Source: DATKJY01 sp964540105 (GTDB lineage: Bacteria > Zixibacteria > MSB-5A5 > GN15 > FEB-12). From it: a stretch of 64,000 nt of DNA. Shown here piece by piece: positions 35,415 to 44,677 of the stretch. The position numbers and the translations under genes were made by a program. Numbering within the stretch: position 1 is the first letter of the stretch; each line of letters opens with the position of its first letter. The notes under the pieces were generated by a model, which made no database searches, was not told where the DNA came from, and worked only from the letters and a program-made list of their open reading frames with translations. The DNA lies in NCBI GenBank assembly GCA_964540105.1, contig CAZILL010000002.1:372001-436000 (forward strand). Reading direction: 5' to 3'.

Positions 35415-36386
35415 TCATGCGAAGCCCTTGCACGCCAATTCTCCCTGCAGCAACTCCCGGATAAGCCCCGACGTCCTGTTCAGGTCAAAGCGCTCAGCGA
35501 CATAGCTGCGATACTCGGCGGGATTGTAGTTCGATTCCGAGCGGATCTGCTGGGCGAATTGCTCGACCGTGAGCCAGAGATACTTCTCCGGGTAGATGGT
35601 CTCAGCCCATGGAAACCAGTGGATTACCGGTTTGACCCCGCAGGCCATCGCTTCGCACAGCCCAACTCCGTGCGATTCGCGCGGTGACGTACACACGACA
35701 TAGTCCATCCGTTGCCACCAATCCGCCGCCGCCTCGACTTTGCCATGCTGGACAATATTCTCAGAGAGCCCGAGCTTCTGCGCCATATGTTCAAAATAGA
35801 GCCGCTCCGATTCGTCCATCCAGGGCCCACCCAAGTGCAATTTGTACCCTTTATATTTCGACGCCAGATGATGGAAGGCGTGAAGCAGTAGCTGCAGCCC
35901 TTTCTTATGATTGAGCAGTGCCAGCAGACCAACATTCTTCCCGGGAGGGCGGGTGTCGCCGCGTTCGTTGCGAAATTTCTCGAGATCGATCCCGTTGGGG
36001 ATGATGACTGTTCGGGTTGCCAACTTCGGGACTTTCCGGGCGGCGTATCCGGCGATACCGCTTGATACAAAGATAACTTTGCTGACCGGCTCCCAATTCA
36101 CGCGCTCGATGTAGCCGTCGACAATTTCATACGCATGGCAGCGCACAATGACTTTGCGTCCCTGAAGAACCTGAGGATTCCGCGTCAGCTCAATCGCTAA
36201 CTCATTAGCCCACTCGATCCAGACCACGTCGGCGCGAGCGATGGCCTGCTGGAACGCCGCGCCATCAGACGAAACACACTCGACGATATTGAATTCGCCC
36301 GCATAGTTCTCTTGCAGGCCACGAATGACTGTCTTGGAGAAACTATCAAGCCCCGGAAGACACAGGAACGCGACCGTATTGCCCAT
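35415..36386 (-). CDS. Glycosyltransferase, GT4-like
   Basis: A 323-residue GT-B fold glycosyltransferase. The N-terminal half is short. The C-terminal half has the sugar-nucleotide site: VIIPNGIDLEKF, LLALLNHKKGLQLLLHAF and the acidic motif SPRESHGVGLCEAMACGVKPV, matching E-x7-E of GT4 enzymes. Acceptor and sugar are unknown; it could act on surface glycans. Start ATG 36386; the preceding TTG is less likely. Convergent or operon partners are not evident, and a ~200-base AT-rich gap lies upstream. Confidence 0.82.
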   Translation of the reverse strand: MGNTVAFLCLPGLDSFSKTVIRGLQENYAGEFNIVECVSSDGAAFQQAIARADVVWIEWANELAIELTRNPQVLQGRKVIVRCHAYEIVDGYIERVNWEPVSKVIFVSSGIAGYAARKVPKLATRTVIIPNGIDLEKFRNERGDTRPPGKNVGLLALLNHKKGLQLLLHAFHHLASKYKGYKLHLGGPWMDESERLYFEHMAQKLGLSENIVQHGKVEAAADWWQRMDYVVCTSPRESHGVGLCEAMACGVKPVIHWFPWAETIYPEKYLWLTVEQFAQQIRSESNYNPAEYRSYVAERFDLNRTSGLIRELLQGELACKGFA

Positions 36387-36589
36387 CAAAACTCGTTCCG
36401 TTGTTCCAAGGAATCTTGCAGGTCTGTCAGGAATAGACCGATTGAAGCCGTATCGATGTTACGTCGCTGATACACTCATTCCGACCCTTTGTGACCTCGC
36501 TGGATCACGTTAAAAGGTGACAGGGAAGAGTATACGCAAACCGGACGCCGTGTCAAGCCCTGCGAAAAGAAATCTGGGTTCGCCTGGAA

Positions 36590-38053
36590 TTAAGGACCCG
36601 AAACAATTCCGCGATACATCGGATTGTCAAAAAGATCAGCACGAGTCAACTGCTCGAATGCGCCGTCGTGGCAATAATAGGCACGGTCCGCCAGTCCTTT
36701 GAGCAGGCTGCCATCATGGCTAATAATCATCACTCCGACCTGGCGCTGCTTCAACGCTCTTGCCAGCAGGACAAACCGCCCCACTCCCTCCTGGTCGAGT
36801 CCGCAGGTTGGCTCATCAAAGATCACGAACGGGGGAAGCATCGACAGCACGGCCGCAAAGGCTAGGCGCCGCTTTTCCCCCATCGACAGCGTGAACGGAT
36901 CGCGGGTGAGGAACCGCGCCGGCTCAAGACCAACCATCTGGAGGTACGCGGCCACCATGCTCGGGTCAAGCGCAAGACCGCGATTGGCTGGTCCAAAGTT
37001 GATCTCCTCCGCGCAGGTCGGCAGGAAGAACTGGCGCTCGGGCTGCTGGAAGACTCCGGCCACGAGGGTAGCGTGAGCCGAGGCGCGCCCGGACTCATCC
37101 GTCCGGCGGAGCGAGCCGTGCATCAGCGGCAGGAGACCACAAAGCGCCAATCCGAGCGTGCTCTTGCCTGACCCCGATGCCCCGACCAGTCCGACAATCT
37201 CGCCGCGATTCAGACTCAGATCAACGTTGCTCAAGATTGCGGGATTCCCCGGATATCCAATGGCGGCCTGCTCCAAAGACACTGACCGGACGTCGGATCG
37301 TCCGGCCTGAACGTATTCGCCCGGAACAACAACCGGTTCATGTCGTTCCTGATCGAAGCGCAATCCGGTTCGAAAGCATAATTGATCGTCGTCGAGAATC
37401 ACCTCGGGATCGCCGTCGGCGGCAACTTCACCATTACACAAAACGATCAATCGGCGGTATCGTCGCGCCTCTTCAGGATATTGGGTTATCCGAATCTCGG
37501 TGAGCGCGCTCTGATGAGCATGAAGCTGACGCAGCTCTTCGGTCAGAATCCGTTTGCCGGCTTCGTCCAAGAATGAATCCGGCTCATCGAGGATTAGAAT
37601 CGGCGGACGGCTCACCATCACCGACGCCAGTGCGACACGCTGCTTTTCACCCCCTGACAATTCGTTTGTCAGTCGCCTCCGCAGATGCTCGATCCCAAAG
37701 CGACCAAGAGTGGAATTTACAACCGTCTCCATCTGCGGCATCGGCATGGCCTGGTTTTCCAGAGCGAACGCGATCTCTTTTTCGACGACCGCGGCCACCA
37801 TCTGGTTGTCCGGATTCTGAAACAGGATTCCGACACTGCGATGACTCGCGAACGTACCCGAAACACCGACTCGCATCGTCCCGCTCGACGGGTCGGCGAG
37901 TCCGGCGATGATCCTCGCCAGAGTCGACTTCCCTGAGCCGTTTGCTCCCATCACACAGATCGATTCCCCCTCGGCGACATTCAAGTTGACACTCCGCAGC
38001 GCGGCGTCCTTCGCACTGCCATAGGCGTAGCTGATGTTCTTGAGTTCGATCAT
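36590..38053 (-). CDS. Fused double ATPase of an ECF-type ABC transporter (EcfA1-EcfA2-like)
   Basis: A 487-residue protein with two complete ABC ATPase domains. Domain 1 has Walker A GANGSGKST, signature LSGGEKQR and Walker B ILILDEPDSFLD. Domain 2 has GASGSGKST, LSMGEKRR and FVIFDEPTCGLDQ. This layout matches fused EcfA1/EcfA2 ATPases that energise vitamin or metal uptake with EcfT and a substrate-binding S component. No ecfT or S gene is adjacent, so the substrate is open. Start at ATG 38053. It lies 69 bases after gcvPB on the same strand. Confidence 0.85.
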   Translation of the reverse strand: MIELKNISYAYGSAKDAALRSVNLNVAEGESICVMGANGSGKSTLARIIAGLADPSSGTMRVGVSGTFASHRSVGILFQNPDNQMVAAVVEKEIAFALENQAMPMPQMETVVNSTLGRFGIEHLRRRLTNELSGGEKQRVALASVMVSRPPILILDEPDSFLDEAGKRILTEELRQLHAHQSALTEIRITQYPEEARRYRRLIVLCNGEVAADGDPEVILDDDQLCFRTGLRFDQERHEPVVVPGEYVQAGRSDVRSVSLEQAAIGYPGNPAILSNVDLSLNRGEIVGLVGASGSGKSTLGLALCGLLPLMHGSLRRTDESGRASAHATLVAGVFQQPERQFFLPTCAEEINFGPANRGLALDPSMVAAYLQMVGLEPARFLTRDPFTLSMGEKRRLAFAAVLSMLPPFVIFDEPTCGLDQEGVGRFVLLARALKQRQVGVMIISHDGSLLKGLADRAYYCHDGAFEQLTRADLFDNPMYRGIVSGP

Positions 38054-38122
38054 ATTCAAAGCAAAGCCGACGCCCAAAGTATGAGCATCGGCCGGCCTTG
38101 GCAAGGGATTGCGAGGGTGTCG

Positions 38123-39583
38123 TTACCCTCGGAAATTGACATCGAGGTTGCGAGCCGCGGAACTTTCGTCGAGCCGTCGCACGGGCGTCACGTGGGGCGC
38201 CGAGGTCACCAGTTCTGGAGACGATTCCACCTCGCGGGCGATCAGCTTCATGATCGCCGCAAACTGATCAAGAGTCTCTTTCGTTTCGGTTTCCGTCGGC
38301 TCGATCATCATCGCTTCCGGAACAATCAGCGGGAAATAGTTGGTCGGCGCGTGCATGCCGAAATCAAGGAGCCGCTTGGAAATGTCCGAGGTCTTCACCC
38401 CCAGCTTCTTCTGACGACTGCCGGAGATGACGAATTCGTGCATGCAGTGCCCCGGATACGGTACGTCGTAATCGTTCTCCAGCTGCTTCTTGATGTAATT
38501 GGCATTAATCACCGCGTTTTCCGAGACCCGGCGAAGCCCGACTCCGCCCAGGGTTCTGATGTACGCATAAGCCCGCACGATATTGGCAAAATTGCCGTTG
38601 AACGTGTGCAGGCGGCCAATAGAGTGAGGACGGTCATAATTGAACATCAGTTTTCCATCGGGACCATGATCGAGTACCGGCAGCGGAAGGTACTTCATAA
38701 GCTCCGCCTTCACGCCGACTGCGCCCGCTCCCGGTCCGCCGCCGCCGTGGGGAGTGGAGAACGTCTTGTGCAGATTGAAATGCATGATGTCGAAGCCGGC
38801 GTCACCGGGGCGGAAGATTCCCATGTTGGCGTTGAGATTCGCGCCGTCCATATACATCAGTCCGCCTCGCGCCCTCACGATCTGCGCGATCTCGGCGATA
38901 TTGCGCTCGAACAGTCCGAGCGTGTTCGGGTTGGTCATCATCATACCAGCCACCTGCTCGTCCATTACCTCCGCTACCGCGTCGGGGGAGATAATCCCCT
39001 GCGCGTTGGACTTGATCTCCAGCGCGCTGAACCCGACTGCGGCCACCGAGGCCGGGTTTGTGCCGTGAGCGGAATCCGGAATAATGATCTTGGTCCGATT
39101 GTCGTGACGTTCCCGATGGTAGGCGCGCATGATGAGCAGGCCCGCGAATTCCCCCTGCGCACCGGCGACCGGCTGAAGGGAAATACCCGGAAAACCGGAG
39201 ATTTCGCTCAGGTACTGCTGCAATTCCCACATCAGTTCCAATATCCCCGGGGCGCTGCTGCACGGCGCTAATGGATGATGATCTTGAAAGTCGGGAAACG
39301 AAGCCGCTTTGTCGTTGAGTTTCGGATTGTACTTCATCGTGCAGGATCCGAGCGGATAGAACCCCTTGTCGATATGGTGGTTTTTCACCGACATCCCAAC
39401 AAAGTGGCGCATCACTTCCCCTTCGGAGATTTCCGGAAGTTCGGCGTCCTGAACGCGCCGGAAACGACTCGGGATCGTCGCGAGGATTTCGGACTCGCCC
39501 GACTTCAGTTCGGGCAGGGTGTAACCGGTTCGTCCGGGTACCGACTTTTCATAGATCAGATCGCGTTCACTCACAATAGTCAC
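38123..39583 (-). CDS. gcvPB: Glycine dehydrogenase (decarboxylating) subunit 2
   Basis: PLP-binding subunit of the split P protein of the glycine cleavage system, 486 residues. GVxxYPLGSCTMKYNPK-type motif (FYPLGSCTMKYNPKLND) and the PLP-lysine region HFNLHKTFSTPHGGGGPG are clear. It works with GcvPA, GcvH and GcvT to convert glycine to CO2, ammonia and methylene-THF. Unusually it is separated from gcvPA by three small genes (two zinc-ribbon proteins and the thioredoxin-TPR gene). Confidence 0.95.
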   Translation of the reverse strand: MTIVSERDLIYEKSVPGRTGYTLPELKSGESEILATIPSRFRRVQDAELPEISEGEVMRHFVGMSVKNHHIDKGFYPLGSCTMKYNPKLNDKAASFPDFQDHHPLAPCSSAPGILELMWELQQYLSEISGFPGISLQPVAGAQGEFAGLLIMRAYHRERHDNRTKIIIPDSAHGTNPASVAAVGFSALEIKSNAQGIISPDAVAEVMDEQVAGMMMTNPNTLGLFERNIAEIAQIVRARGGLMYMDGANLNANMGIFRPGDAGFDIMHFNLHKTFSTPHGGGGPGAGAVGVKAELMKYLPLPVLDHGPDGKLMFNYDRPHSIGRLHTFNGNFANIVRAYAYIRTLGGVGLRRVSENAVINANYIKKQLENDYDVPYPGHCMHEFVISGSRQKKLGVKTSDISKRLLDFGMHAPTNYFPLIVPEAMMIEPTETETKETLDQFAAIMKLIAREVESSPELVTSAPHVTPVRRLDESSAARNLDVNFRG

Positions 39584-39614
39584 TCCGTGTGGGCCTCTCT
39601 TCGCCTAATCGAGA

Positions 39615-40481
39615 TCAATGGCTCTCTGCCGGTTTCGGCGCAGGGTTCCTCAATTTGTCTATCTGCTTTGTGGCGTATTCGACATCTTCGGATTTCGGGA
39701 AATGCTCGACAAAACCCTGGAAGGCCTTGATCGCGCCAAGGGTGTCCCCCTTGGATTTCAGCGTGATCGCCGTATAGATTTCCGCTCCTTCCGCTGTTGG
39801 CTTCCCGGAAAAATCTGTCATGATCGCCTGATACGCCTTGATAGCCTTGTCGTAGTTCTTCCCGCGGCGATACATATCAGCCAGCGCCATGCGGCTCTCG
39901 CCTGAAAGCGAGTCGGTCGGCTGACCGGCAACTATGACTTTCTGATACCAGCTCTCAGCTTCCCCATCGCCGCCGCGATACTTGTACTTGTCAGCGATCT
40001 GGAAAGCCAGCTCGCGGTCGGGTTTCTGCTTGGACTTGTTGAGCAAGTCCTCAAGCGTTCCGATCCCGTTCCGGTAGTCGGTGACAGTCTTCATCAGCTC
40101 TTCGGGCGGCAGATAGCCGACAATGCGATCAATCTCTTTTCCGGCCTTGTCAACCAGAACCAGAGTCGGATAACCGCTGACATGATACGCACGCGCAGTG
40201 AGAGTATCCTTTTCGGCGTCAGTTTTGACCAAGATCACTTCTTTAGTAAAGTAGTCGATGACTTTCGGATCTACGAACACGACCGTGTCCAGACGTTTAC
40301 ACCATGTTCACCACTCGGTGTAGAAATCGACCAGCACCGGCCGACCATTTGTCGCCGCCGCCTTGAGACCTTCGTCGACACTTGCCAATCGAGGTGCATG
40401 CGGCTTTTCGGCAGCTGTTTGCGCGCTCACCGCAGAGCCCACCAGGGTTGCCAGCACCAGGAGCAGATGACTCTTTCGCAT
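39615..40481 (-). CDS. Exported thioredoxin-fold/TPR protein, probable selenoprotein (UxxC)
   Basis: Reading through one in-frame TGA (40308-40310) gives a 288-residue protein. Residues 1-21 are a signal peptide (MRKSHLLLVLATLVGSAVSA). The thioredoxin fold follows, with VLVDFYTEW, then the TGA, then TWCKRLD, and later the cis-proline region GYPTLVLVDKAGKEIDR. The TGA occupies exactly the first cysteine of the WCxWC redox motif, so the active site would be U-T-W-C. The C-terminal ~130 residues carry TPR-like helices (AESWYQKVIV, YDKAIKAYQA, AIKAFQGFVE). Sequence homologous to the family continues seamlessly on both sides, with no frameshift. A GGUC-loop hairpin lies 17-34 bases downstream. The ATG has GAGAGG 7 bases upstream. 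Alternatives: recent nonsense mutation or sequencing error (TGC or TGT to TGA). Sec decoding is inference; the gene identity is firm. Confidence 0.8.
40274..40291 (-). promoter_or_regulatory. Candidate bacterial SECIS hairpin
   Basis: On the minus strand, starting 17 bases after the in-frame TGA, UGGACAC pairs with GUGUUCG (7 bp, two G-U wobbles) around a GGUC tetraloop. The loop G and U lie about 24-26 bases past the UGA, within the range known for bacterial SECIS elements. The E. coli fdhF element also presents GGUC at its apex. A short hairpin can arise by chance, so this is supporting evidence only. Confidence 0.5.
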
Positions 40482-40509
40482 AGTTCGTCCTCTCACCGAA
40501 TGGGTATCA

Positions 40510-40890
40510 TTACTTGGCGTCGAGCGGGATGGCATCATCCCCAAGAACCGCCTGTATCACAAATTCAGCTTCTTCCAGAAATTCGCGCGGCACCATGATG
40601 ACATTGGTCTCAATGCTCAGGGTTGCCTCGGGGTCTGTCTTCTCGGGCTTACGAGCGAGGGCGGTGAAGGTCGACGAGGTCAGGACCGACGGGATGTTGT
40701 TCGAGTCGAGCGCGCCTTTGGCCATCTCCGCTCTTGTGTTGCTGCGCACCCCGACCACCTGCACCCAGCTGTTATCGGGCGAGACAGCCGCATTGATTCT
40801 TGCGGGTCGCTTCTCAAGCAGAGCCACGTTGCAGTCAGGGCAGATCATCACCGCACCCGGGTATTCATATTCGCACTTGGGACAATACAC
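40510..40890 (-). CDS. Zinc-ribbon protein with DUF2007-like domain (copy 2)
   Basis: A 126-residue protein. The N-terminal zinc ribbon is MYCPKCEYEYP...CPDCNVAL. The rest (VQVVGVRSNTRAEMAKGALDSNNIPSVL ... IMVPREFLEEAEFVIQAVLG) resembles the DUF2007 'putative signal-transducing' fold. Initiates at GTG 40890, immediately after the TGA of its paralogue (TGAGTG). Function unknown. It lies between gcvPA and the thioredoxin-TPR gene. Confidence 0.72.
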   Translation of the reverse strand: MYCPKCEYEYPGAVMICPDCNVALLEKRPARINAAVSPDNSWVQVVGVRSNTRAEMAKGALDSNNIPSVLTSSTFTALARKPEKTDPEATLSIETNVIMVPREFLEEAEFVIQAVLGDDAIPLDAK

Positions 40891-41241
40891 TCAGTCTTCC
40901 TTCCGATGCCATTTGCCGCCCAGCGCCATCGCCAGTACGTCAACAGCCTCTTCTTCATGCTCGATCGGTACCGAGACTTCAAACAGCCCCACCGAACCGG
41001 AGTAAAACGAAGTCAGCGGCAACCCGATATTGCCAAAGAAGCCTGACTTCGACACGATCACGACTGGAATCTCATAGGCCGTAAGCGTTTCGCGGGCAAA
41101 ATCGGCCGAGAGCTTGTCGTCAATTGAGCCAATCAACACCCAGGCTCGTTTCTGGGCGTCATCTCGGAGATCATGTCCACAGATCGGGCATAGCTCATGC
41201 GGTTCGCTCCACTCCGTCTTACATTCGGGACAGGACGCCAC
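40891..41241 (-). CDS. Zinc-ribbon protein with DUF2007-like domain (copy 1)
   Basis: A 116-residue paralogue of the next gene: zinc ribbon CPECKTEW...CPICGHDL followed by a DUF2007-like segment (WVLIGSIDDKLSADFARETLTAYEIPVVIV ... EEAVDVLAMALGG). Its start lies inside the 3' end of gcvPA (23-base overlap), so translation is probably coupled to the glycine-cleavage genes. Role unknown; perhaps a small binding or adaptor protein. Confidence 0.72.
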   Translation of the reverse strand: MASCPECKTEWSEPHELCPICGHDLRDDAQKRAWVLIGSIDDKLSADFARETLTAYEIPVVIVSKSGFFGNIGLPLTSFYSGSVGLFEVSVPIEHEEEAVDVLAMALGGKWHRKED

Positions 41242-42574
41242 GGGCTGTCAACTCCTTCAAGCCCTCGACCAATCTCCCGATCTCCATTTCGCTGCGCTTC
41301 TCGGTCAGCGCCACCAGCAAGCAGTTCTCCATTCCGCGGTACCACCGACCGGCATCGACGCCGGGGAGCAGGCCGTGCTCGACCAGAGCCAGAATCACTT
41401 CCTGAGCCGGACGAGGCGTGCGGACCGCAAACTCGCGAACAAACGGGCCGGTGAAATAAGGCTCGTAGCCGTCGAGGGCGAAGATCATCCCGGCTGCGCT
41501 CTGGGCGTTCTGCGCCGAAAGCAAGGCGACTTTCTTCAGGCCACTCTTCCCCATGAGACTCATATAGACGGCCGCCGAGGTCGCGCAGAGCGCCTGATTG
41601 GTGCAGATATTCGATGTCGCTTTTTCGCGACGAATATGTTGCTCGCGAGTCTGAAGAGTCAGCACAAAGCCATTCTTACCGTCGAGGTCTTTGGTTCGGG
41701 CCGCAATGCGCCCCGGCATACTCCGCACAATATCTTTCTTGACCGCAAATATCCCCAGGAGGGGCCCTCCAAACGAAACCGGCATCCCGAGCGGTTGCCC
41801 TTCACCGATCGCGATATCGGCACCGTATTCGGCGGGTGTCTTCAGAATTGCCTGAGTGATCGGATCGATAGCCATGATCATCTTGCCCCCCACTTTATGA
41901 ATCATCTCAGGAAGCGCTTCGATCTCCTCTAACAGGCCAAAGAAATTTGGCTGAGCGGTCAACACGCAGGCCGTCTTTTCGTCGATCATATCCTCGATGC
42001 GCCCGAGATCGGTCATGCCCGCTTTCATCGGCACCGTCACCAGCTCCACGCCGCGGCCGCAGAGATAGGTTGCGATCACTTCGCGATAGAGCGGGTTCAC
42101 GGTCTCCGAGATGATCACCTTGGTCCGTTTGGTGAGGGTGGTCGCCAGGATGACCGCTTCCGCGGCGGCGCTGGCGCCGTCGTACATCGACGCGTTAGCG
42201 ACATCCATACCCGTCAAACGACAGATATGCGTCTGAAACTCGTATATCGCCTGCAGCGTCCCCTGCGCCACTTCCGGTTGATAGGGAGTATACGCAGTCA
42301 TGAACTCGGGGCGGCTGATTATCGCTCCGACCGCCGAGGGGATAAAATGGTCATACACGCCCCCGCCCGCGAAGCACGCCAGCCCTTCACGATTGCGGCT
42401 CGACATTTCTTTGATTTCGCGGAGCAGTTCCAGTTCGGACAGAGCCGGTATATTCAGCGGCCGGGTGAGTCTGAGTTTGGGAGGGATCCCTTCGACGAGT
42501 TCCTCGAAATTCTTCGCTCCGATGGCGCTGAGCATCTTCCGACGATCATCGTCGGTATTAGAAATGTATGGCAT
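41219..42574 (-). CDS. gcvPA: Glycine dehydrogenase (decarboxylating) subunit 1
   Basis: Other half of the split P protein, 451 residues. It has the family N-terminus MPYISNTDDDRRKML, then FAGGGVYDHFIPSAV, TAYTPYQPEVAQGTLQAIYEFQT and NASMYDGASAAAEA. Acts with GcvPB in glycine decarboxylation, passing the aminomethyl group to lipoylated GcvH. It starts 56 bases after gcvH on the same strand. Confidence 0.95.
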   Translation of the reverse strand: MPYISNTDDDRRKMLSAIGAKNFEELVEGIPPKLRLTRPLNIPALSELELLREIKEMSSRNREGLACFAGGGVYDHFIPSAVGAIISRPEFMTAYTPYQPEVAQGTLQAIYEFQTHICRLTGMDVANASMYDGASAAAEAVILATTLTKRTKVIISETVNPLYREVIATYLCGRGVELVTVPMKAGMTDLGRIEDMIDEKTACVLTAQPNFFGLLEEIEALPEMIHKVGGKMIMAIDPITQAILKTPAEYGADIAIGEGQPLGMPVSFGGPLLGIFAVKKDIVRSMPGRIAARTKDLDGKNGFVLTLQTREQHIRREKATSNICTNQALCATSAAVYMSLMGKSGLKKVALLSAQNAQSAAGMIFALDGYEPYFTGPFVREFAVRTPRPAQEVILALVEHGLLPGVDAGRWYRGMENCLLVALTEKRSEMEIGRLVEGLKELTARGVLSRM

Positions 42575-42630
42575 GACAGGCCGTTAGTTCCTTCGTGCAA
42601 TAGTTGTTGTCGCGGAATGGTCCGAGCCGA

Positions 42631-43017
42631 TCACGCGTGTTGCTTCAATAACTCAGTATAACCGGCGGCGTTGAGCAATTGTTCTGTCTCACCGACATTG
42701 CTCAGCTCAACTTTGATCATCCACCCCTCACCATACGGATCGCGGTTGATCACCATCGGATCGCCGTCGAGAGCAGCGTTAATCTCAGTCACCGTTCCGC
42801 TCACGGGGGAGAAGAGCTCAGAAACCGCTTTCACCGCCTCAATCGTGCCGAATCGCCCCATCTGCTTCACGACAAGACCAATTTCGGGCAGCTCGACGAA
42901 AACAATATCGCCGAGTTCCCCCTGCGCGAAATCGGTAATCCCGATAACCGCGGCGTTGCCGGTGACCTTCACCCATTCATGCTCTTTTGTATATTTCAGG
43001 TCGGCTGGTACCTTCAC
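42631..43017 (-). CDS. gcvH: Glycine cleavage system H protein
   Basis: Lipoyl-carrier protein of 128 residues. The lipoylation site is Lys in the ETVKA-type motif, here TIEAVKAVSELFSPVSG, and YTKEHEWV marks the N-terminus. Start chosen at GTG 43017, which has a strong GGAGGT 6 bases upstream; the longer frame begins inside the accC stop region. Lipoate would come from LipA, whose gene end opens this window. Confidence 0.94.
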   Translation of the reverse strand: MKVPADLKYTKEHEWVKVTGNAAVIGITDFAQGELGDIVFVELPEIGLVVKQMGRFGTIEAVKAVSELFSPVSGTVTEINAALDGDPMVINRDPYGEGWMIKVELSNVGETEQLLNAAGYTELLKQHA

Positions 43018-43033
43018 AAAAAGACCTCCAAAG

Positions 43034-44500
<1,467 letters not shown>

Positions 44501-44677
44501 TAAATATCCTTCCCGTGGAATAGCGCCTCTTATACGAGAAGCGTCACTTCACAATAGAAGAAGATAGCAGATTTCTCCCGAAAGGACAACAGGTAAACGC
44601 CCCTAAGCGAGAGGTGCGAGTTAACTATATATCGGGCTTGAGGGTAGGGGACGGGGTTGTTTGCCTGCCAGGCAGTT

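Noticed and set aside
38081..39271. Long open frame (396 codons, plus strand)
   Set aside because: Entirely antisense to gcvPB, which has full family motifs; no ribosome site or domain.
39615..40544. Reading the thioredoxin locus as a pseudogene or as two separate genes
   Set aside because: There is only a single TGA, exactly at a redox Cys codon, with no frameshift or other decay and with a plausible SECIS hairpin. The downstream part has no start or ribosome site of its own. Not excluded outright; see the finding.
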